Origin: Hypholoma sublateritium FD-334 SS-4
Taxonomy: Eukaryota > Basidiomycota > Agaricomycetes > Agaricales > Strophariaceae
DNA: 44,958 bases
Direction of reading: 5' to 3'
Assembly: GCA_000827495.1 (NCBI GenBank)
Contig: KN817525.1
Location: 655,287-700,244, forward strand
A program made the translations under genes and the position numbers. Shown one piece after another: positions 41,457-44,958 of the stretch (position 1 is the stretch's first letter; every line of letters starts with the position of its first letter). The notes under the pieces were generated by a model. It ran no database searches, had not been told where the DNA came from, and saw only the letters and a list, made by a program, of their open reading frames with translations.

Positions 41457-42631
41457 TTAGAGAAGCACCGCAAGCGCAAGCGCTGCAATGCCGGCAGTGA
41501 AGCCCGAAGCCAGGGAGCTTGCACCACTCTTGCTAGATTCAGTTGCCGATGGACTGGTGCCAGTCGATGATGTTGCGCCTGCGTCAGTATGGGTCTGCGA
41601 TGTGACAGCAAGAAGTGTCGAAGACACAACAGCGGATGTGGACGAGATGGACGCAGTGGCAGTACCCTCTTCAACAGTGAAGTAAGTGCCCTGAGAAGTG
41701 TTCATGAGTATGCCTCAATATGCTTAACATTTGATATGCATTGAATACGCACGGCAACGAGTGCGCCCAGCCCGCTGTCCTGAAAAAAGGTTTGTTTCAT
41801 GTTTCAACGATGTGCTTTGTTTGTTTGTAGAACAGGGACGCACCGTGACATAGGCATTAAAGTCAAAGGTCGACACACCCATATTTGCCTGTGAAAACGC
41901 CGTAGGTGCTTTGAAAGTCGAAGGCTGCGAGTACACCAATACTACATATCTGAAAAATACTTGAGCGTGCAAATAAAGCTGGATATTGATTGCGTACCGG
42001 TGAGGACCGCTGCCCGCCGCGGGGGCAGGGCCTGCATATTCCGTGATTGCAATGGCCGATGAATTGGACAGTGTAACTCCTTTATCAACATGCATTGATG
42101 AGAGCGCTGCATAAACGAAAGAACAGTGAGCGTACCGCTGACAGTGACGCCATTAACAAGCCAGTGACGTGTTTGCCCGTTAGTTAGTTTGCTGCCCACA
42201 ACGTCTGCATCCACCATTGCCAGAGTGTAGGTTCCCGTCAGCGACACAGAGGAGTTTGCGGCTGCAATTGTCACGGTTGGGGTAGGTGCAACCTCTGTGG
42301 CATATTATGAAGCTCCGGTGAAAAGAGATAAGTGGGGAAGAAGACATACGCTCTTTGGCAAACAATTGGCCAGGTTGTGCATCTCCAACTCCTAGTATGA
42401 AGTAGTGAGTACACCCGAGCAGATTTAACACTAGCAGAAGAAACTGGGTGACTGGAGATACTTACCAGCAAAGTTCAATGAAATGAGCGCTGAAGGATTG
42501 AAAGATGCTAGCAAATCTGGGACAACAGCGGACTGCTGGAAGTGGGCTTCAATGGCTTCTACACCAACTGACACTTGCGCAACAGAAAGATGTGCAAGAG
42601 CGAGAGTTGCAACAAGGGTGAGACAGATCAT
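41457..42631 (-). CDS. Secreted, GPI-anchored PEBP-like protein
   Basis: Phosphatidylethanolamine-binding protein fold, probably at the cell surface. Multi-exon on the minus strand. The product starts with a signal peptide (MICLTLVATLALAHLSVAQ). The PEBP core follows: TYTLAMVDADVVGSKLTNGQ, TRHWLVNGVTVSG, then YAGPAPAAGSGPHRYVVLVY, SQPSTF and STFDFNAYV. The usual DPDAP loop is altered to DADVV, while the HWLV and GPHRY elements of the ligand pocket are kept. A Ser/Thr-rich stretch (SSTGTSPSATESSKSGASSL) and a hydrophobic end (GFTAGIAALALAVLL) indicate a GPI attachment signal. Yeast Tfs1 and similar proteins inhibit carboxypeptidase Y or bind lipids, but a role here is unknown. It converges with the RBM5-like gene, 218 bp between stops. 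Confidence 0.85.
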
Positions 42632-42792
42632 GGCGGTATAAGTACCTGGTACAAGCAAGGTAGAAGGGGAATTTGAGGCGAATATAAAATGTCCTGACTA
42701 TTTATGTACTTAATGCTTGGCGCTTGCTTATGGGGTGGCACAACGGGTTTACCCAGGCTCGTTCAGAATATCTCGGATTTGGCAAAGCCGGC

Positions 42793-42895
42793 AGGCCGGC
42801 TGGCTGAGGGCATTCTAGGCTGGGTATCCAAAAGAGGAAACGAGGGAGTTCAATCCCCGCGGCACGTAATCTTTTTTGTTTATTGTCATACAGTA
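42793..42895 (+). other. tRNA-like Pol III sequence (pseudogene or SINE head)
   Basis: TGGCTGAGGGC resembles an A box and GAGTTCAATCC a B box about 55 bp further on. A run TCTTTTTTG about 15 bp after the B-box region could end Pol III transcription. However, the acceptor and T stems do not pair properly over a full tRNA length. I read it as a decayed tRNA or a tRNA-derived short element, not a functional tRNA. Confidence 0.3.
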
Positions 42896-43497
42896 CAATT
42901 TCCTTGCTTTATCGATGTTTTGACTGTTGAGAGCCTGCGGAGTCACAGTCATGGTAAGGGATTATTCAGGCTGTAGAGTATCTTCAAATATAATCATTAC
43001 TACCATCCAGACCTTCAGCTTTGAAATTATGTTAAATTCTGCAAACACTGACAGGTTCGGTAAATTTTTGCACCACAGCATTCAACGCCATGTTAAAGTG
43101 GTAAGAAATATGCAAATCTACAAGTGCACATGTCTATCCCGAGTCTAAACTCTGCACTTTGTCCAACCTACCTGCATGCAATGTGCATATTCAGTTAAAT
43201 ACTTGCATCAAGATTCTAACTATAATTTTGAGTATTTGTCTTAGAAACAGCTTAGTTTAACGCATGAAATTTTCCAAGCTTCATGGAATCAGACTTTGTG
43301 GACTGCACACAATAATATCATTGCATGATATACTNATATTACATGAGGTGAGTTGGAGACAGATTATTTACTTATCTTGTTGATTCAATATGATTTCAAT
43401 GGCANAGANAGTAAAATAGACAAGAACTGAAGGTATTTATATTTTTTGACAGGTACAACAAGCAGTGAGTCTACGAGATGGGAGCCTAAGATGTGGT

Positions 43498-43572
43498 CAT
43501 GGCAGATAACATGGCAGGTAACATGCATGGGAAAGTGCACATGACCATGTTATCTGCCATGGCAGATAACAT
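43498..43572. repeat. Inverted and direct copies of CATGGCAGATAACATG
   Basis: The motif ATGGCAGATAACATGG occurs at about 43499-43514 and again near 43559. Its reverse complement CCATGTTATCTGCCAT lies between, near 43546-43561, partly overlapping the last copy through the palindrome CTGCCATGGCAG. A hairpin of about 16-18 bp can form. It sits directly beside the copia remnant. Confidence 0.65.
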
Positions 43573-43587
43573 ACCCAGCTTATTGCA

Positions 43588-44526
43588 TCAGCAATGTCTG
43601 GGTTTGGGGGGGCCAAAACTGGCACTGTGGTATACTAGGGGATGCTGTCTCATGTAGATGTACTCATCCAAGTCTCCATTGGTGAAAGCAGCTGAAATGT
43701 CCACAGAGCAAAGTTCTAGGTCCTCAGCAGCAGCTATAGCAAAAGTCGTCCATATTGTCGCAGGGCGTGGAGTAGGAGCATGCACATCGAAGAAATCTCG
43801 TCCAGGACGTTGGGAGCAGCCTTGGGCAACAATTTGTGCCTTGTAGCGCTCAATTGAGCCGTCTGCATGACATTTTATGTGAAACACCCAGCTAGAGCCA
43901 ATAGCCTTTTCACCAGGTGGGAGGTCAACAATCTCCCAAGTGCCATTCTGGAGTAGGGTGTTGTATTCAGCAAGTGTAGCCTCGTTCCATNGCTCAGAAT
44001 CATCACTTTTCATAGCCTGCCTGTAGTTGTGTGGATCACAGGTTGAAGCAGCTCCTGCAAATTGAACATCCTCCATGTCTTTGTCCAAGTGCTCATCAGG
44101 CTCCTTGTTGTCTGCAGATGCTGCAGGACGTGGTACAACCTTCCACCATTCACTAGGGGGCTTTGGAGCACAAGTAGAACGACGAGAGGGCTCAATTGTG
44201 CCTTTAGGTGGTTTAGGAGCGCGAGGGGCGCGAGCTGGAGCTGGTAGAGGTGCAGGAGGCGGCAGAATAGCTTCTGGAATGTTTGGAGCATTTGGAGCGT
44301 CTGGAACGACATCAGGAATAGGCTGTGCGATTACGGGCGGAGCAGGTGCGTTTGGCGGCTGTAAATCAGCAGGAACGTCGTTGGGTGCATGAACTTGCTG
44401 TGAAGCGAGATCTGGGTCGATTGGCACAATTTCGGGCTCAGGAGCGAAATGGTTATCCCCCCCAAAATCCAGTGCATCTGCAGCATTCATATCAGCACCA
44501 ACAGGTGTTAGGTCAACTGGAGACAT
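43588..44526 (-). pseudogene. Ty1/copia retrotransposon polyprotein remnant
   Basis: A minus-strand frame of 312 codons carrying one N at 43991. The C-terminal half matches the start of a copia reverse transcriptase: WNEATLAEYNTLLQNGTWEI, DLPPGEKAIGSSWVFHIK, GSIERYKAQIVAQGCSQRPG, DVHAPTPRPATIW, CSVDISAAFTNGDLDEYIYM. It then stops just after YMRQ, so the active-site YVDD region and RNase H are missing. The N-terminal half is the Pro/Ala-rich linker after integrase. In-frame sequence upstream (to about 44620: NPITKKFIISERATFVVFDE) is the typical end of the integrase region. No LTRs are recognised within the window. It is truncated and inactive. Confidence 0.85.
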
Positions 44527-44958
44527 CCTCTCGAGGCCAGGAATGCTCCTTTCGTCGAAAACGACGAAAGTGGCTCGTTCTGAGATGATGAACTTCTTGG
44601 TGATTGGATTGTAGAACTGCCTGTTAGAAGTGCTCTTTCAGACTCAGACTGATGGAGTCACCTGACCTATGTACTTGTAGCAGTAGTTTATGATGAAGTT
44701 ATTCACTGAAAGGCTGGAACAAGAACACAGATGAATCTCAATTGCATATACTCCCACCCCTGCTTGTGGGCCTAATTCAACAGCTGAAATAGGTGAATAT
44801 TGCTATTATCTGACACTTCGGTTGTACAGAATCTGAATATCTGCTCAATTGGCCTCTCCATAAATTATCTATGGACTCGGATGTACGCTTAAAATACCGT
44901 ATTTTATAAATTGTGCAACGATTAAAAAACGCTCCGCAACGTAATAGACAGCGTTAGA
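44527..44958. other. Right edge, integrase-end remnant then no gene
   Basis: The first ~100 bp continue the copia frame upstream of its first ATG (NPITKKFIISERATF). The rest is AT-rich, with no feature I can identify. It may be more of the decayed element. Confidence 0.4.

Larger units (their letters stand above)
42632..43587. other. AT-rich interval with tRNA-like remnant and N bases
   Basis: No protein gene is supported. A Pol III-like sequence occurs at about 42795-42895 (listed separately). Beyond 43000 the DNA is AT-rich, contains ambiguous bases (43335, 43405, 43408) and leads to short palindromic copies of CATGGCAGATAACATGG at about 43498-43572, next to the copia remnant. The sequence quality here is lower than in the rest of the window. 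Confidence 0.5.

Noticed and set aside
42793..42895. Functional tRNA gene
   Set aside because: The A and B boxes are present, but the acceptor and T stems have several mismatches and no clear anticodon arm forms. Kept only as a tRNA-like remnant.

Overview
This window reads as a compact nuclear genome segment of a mushroom-forming basidiomycete (Agaricomycetes). The reasons are frequent spliceosomal introns of about 45-70 nt with CTNAC-type branch sites, short intergenic distances, and protein architectures typical of that group: a Gds1 winged-helix protein, an RRM+Pumilio protein, a DHA1 MFS transporter and an MLKL-type four-helix domain on a kinase. About twenty protein genes and one intron-containing tRNA are supported. 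Coordinates given for spliced genes run from start codon to stop codon, introns included. Where exons are listed, the spliced length was checked to be a multiple of three.

Region by region. 0.5-1.5 kb: a linker histone H1 gene on the minus strand with four introns. 1.5-5.2 kb: gene-poor DNA with a decayed tandem repeat and a hairpin. 5.2-11.3 kb: three co-directional genes, a degenerate acyl-CoA-synthetase-like membrane protein, a second histone H1 and a Gds1-type winged-helix regulator. 11.3-13.4 kb: no convincing gene. 13.4-22.5 kb: an RRM/Pumilio (Puf) RNA-binding protein, a small MGN-starting protein, a disordered minus-strand protein and a short-form tRNase Z. 22.6-23.4 kb: a 796-bp terminal-inverted-repeat transposon with a CTA target duplication. 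23.7-30.7 kb: an MFS drug/polyamine transporter, GSK-3 kinase and a Met30/SconB-type F-box/WD40 protein. 31.1-35.3 kb: a large fusion of an MLKL-like four-helix domain, a kinase-like domain, RasGEF_N and RasGEF. 35.5 kb: tRNA-Leu(TAA). 35.9-42.6 kb: a PGG-motif protein, COQ7, an NDUFB4-like complex I subunit (77 aa, five tiny exons), an RBM5/10-like splicing factor and a secreted GPI-anchored PEBP-like protein. 43.6-44.6 kb: a Ty1/copia polymerase remnant in low-quality sequence containing N bases.

Most genes are unrelated housekeeping functions: chromatin, mRNA and tRNA processing, ubiquinone and complex I in mitochondria, sulfur-linked ubiquitin ligase, signalling. No metabolite cluster is evident. 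The most unusual item is the four-helix/kinase/RasGEF fusion, which joins a cell-death-type helical module to Ras activation and has an arginine at the usual ATP-binding lysine position. Other notable points are two nearby H1 paralogues with different intron content, four well-supported GC-AG introns plus one weaker one, and micro-exons of 10 and 11 nt.
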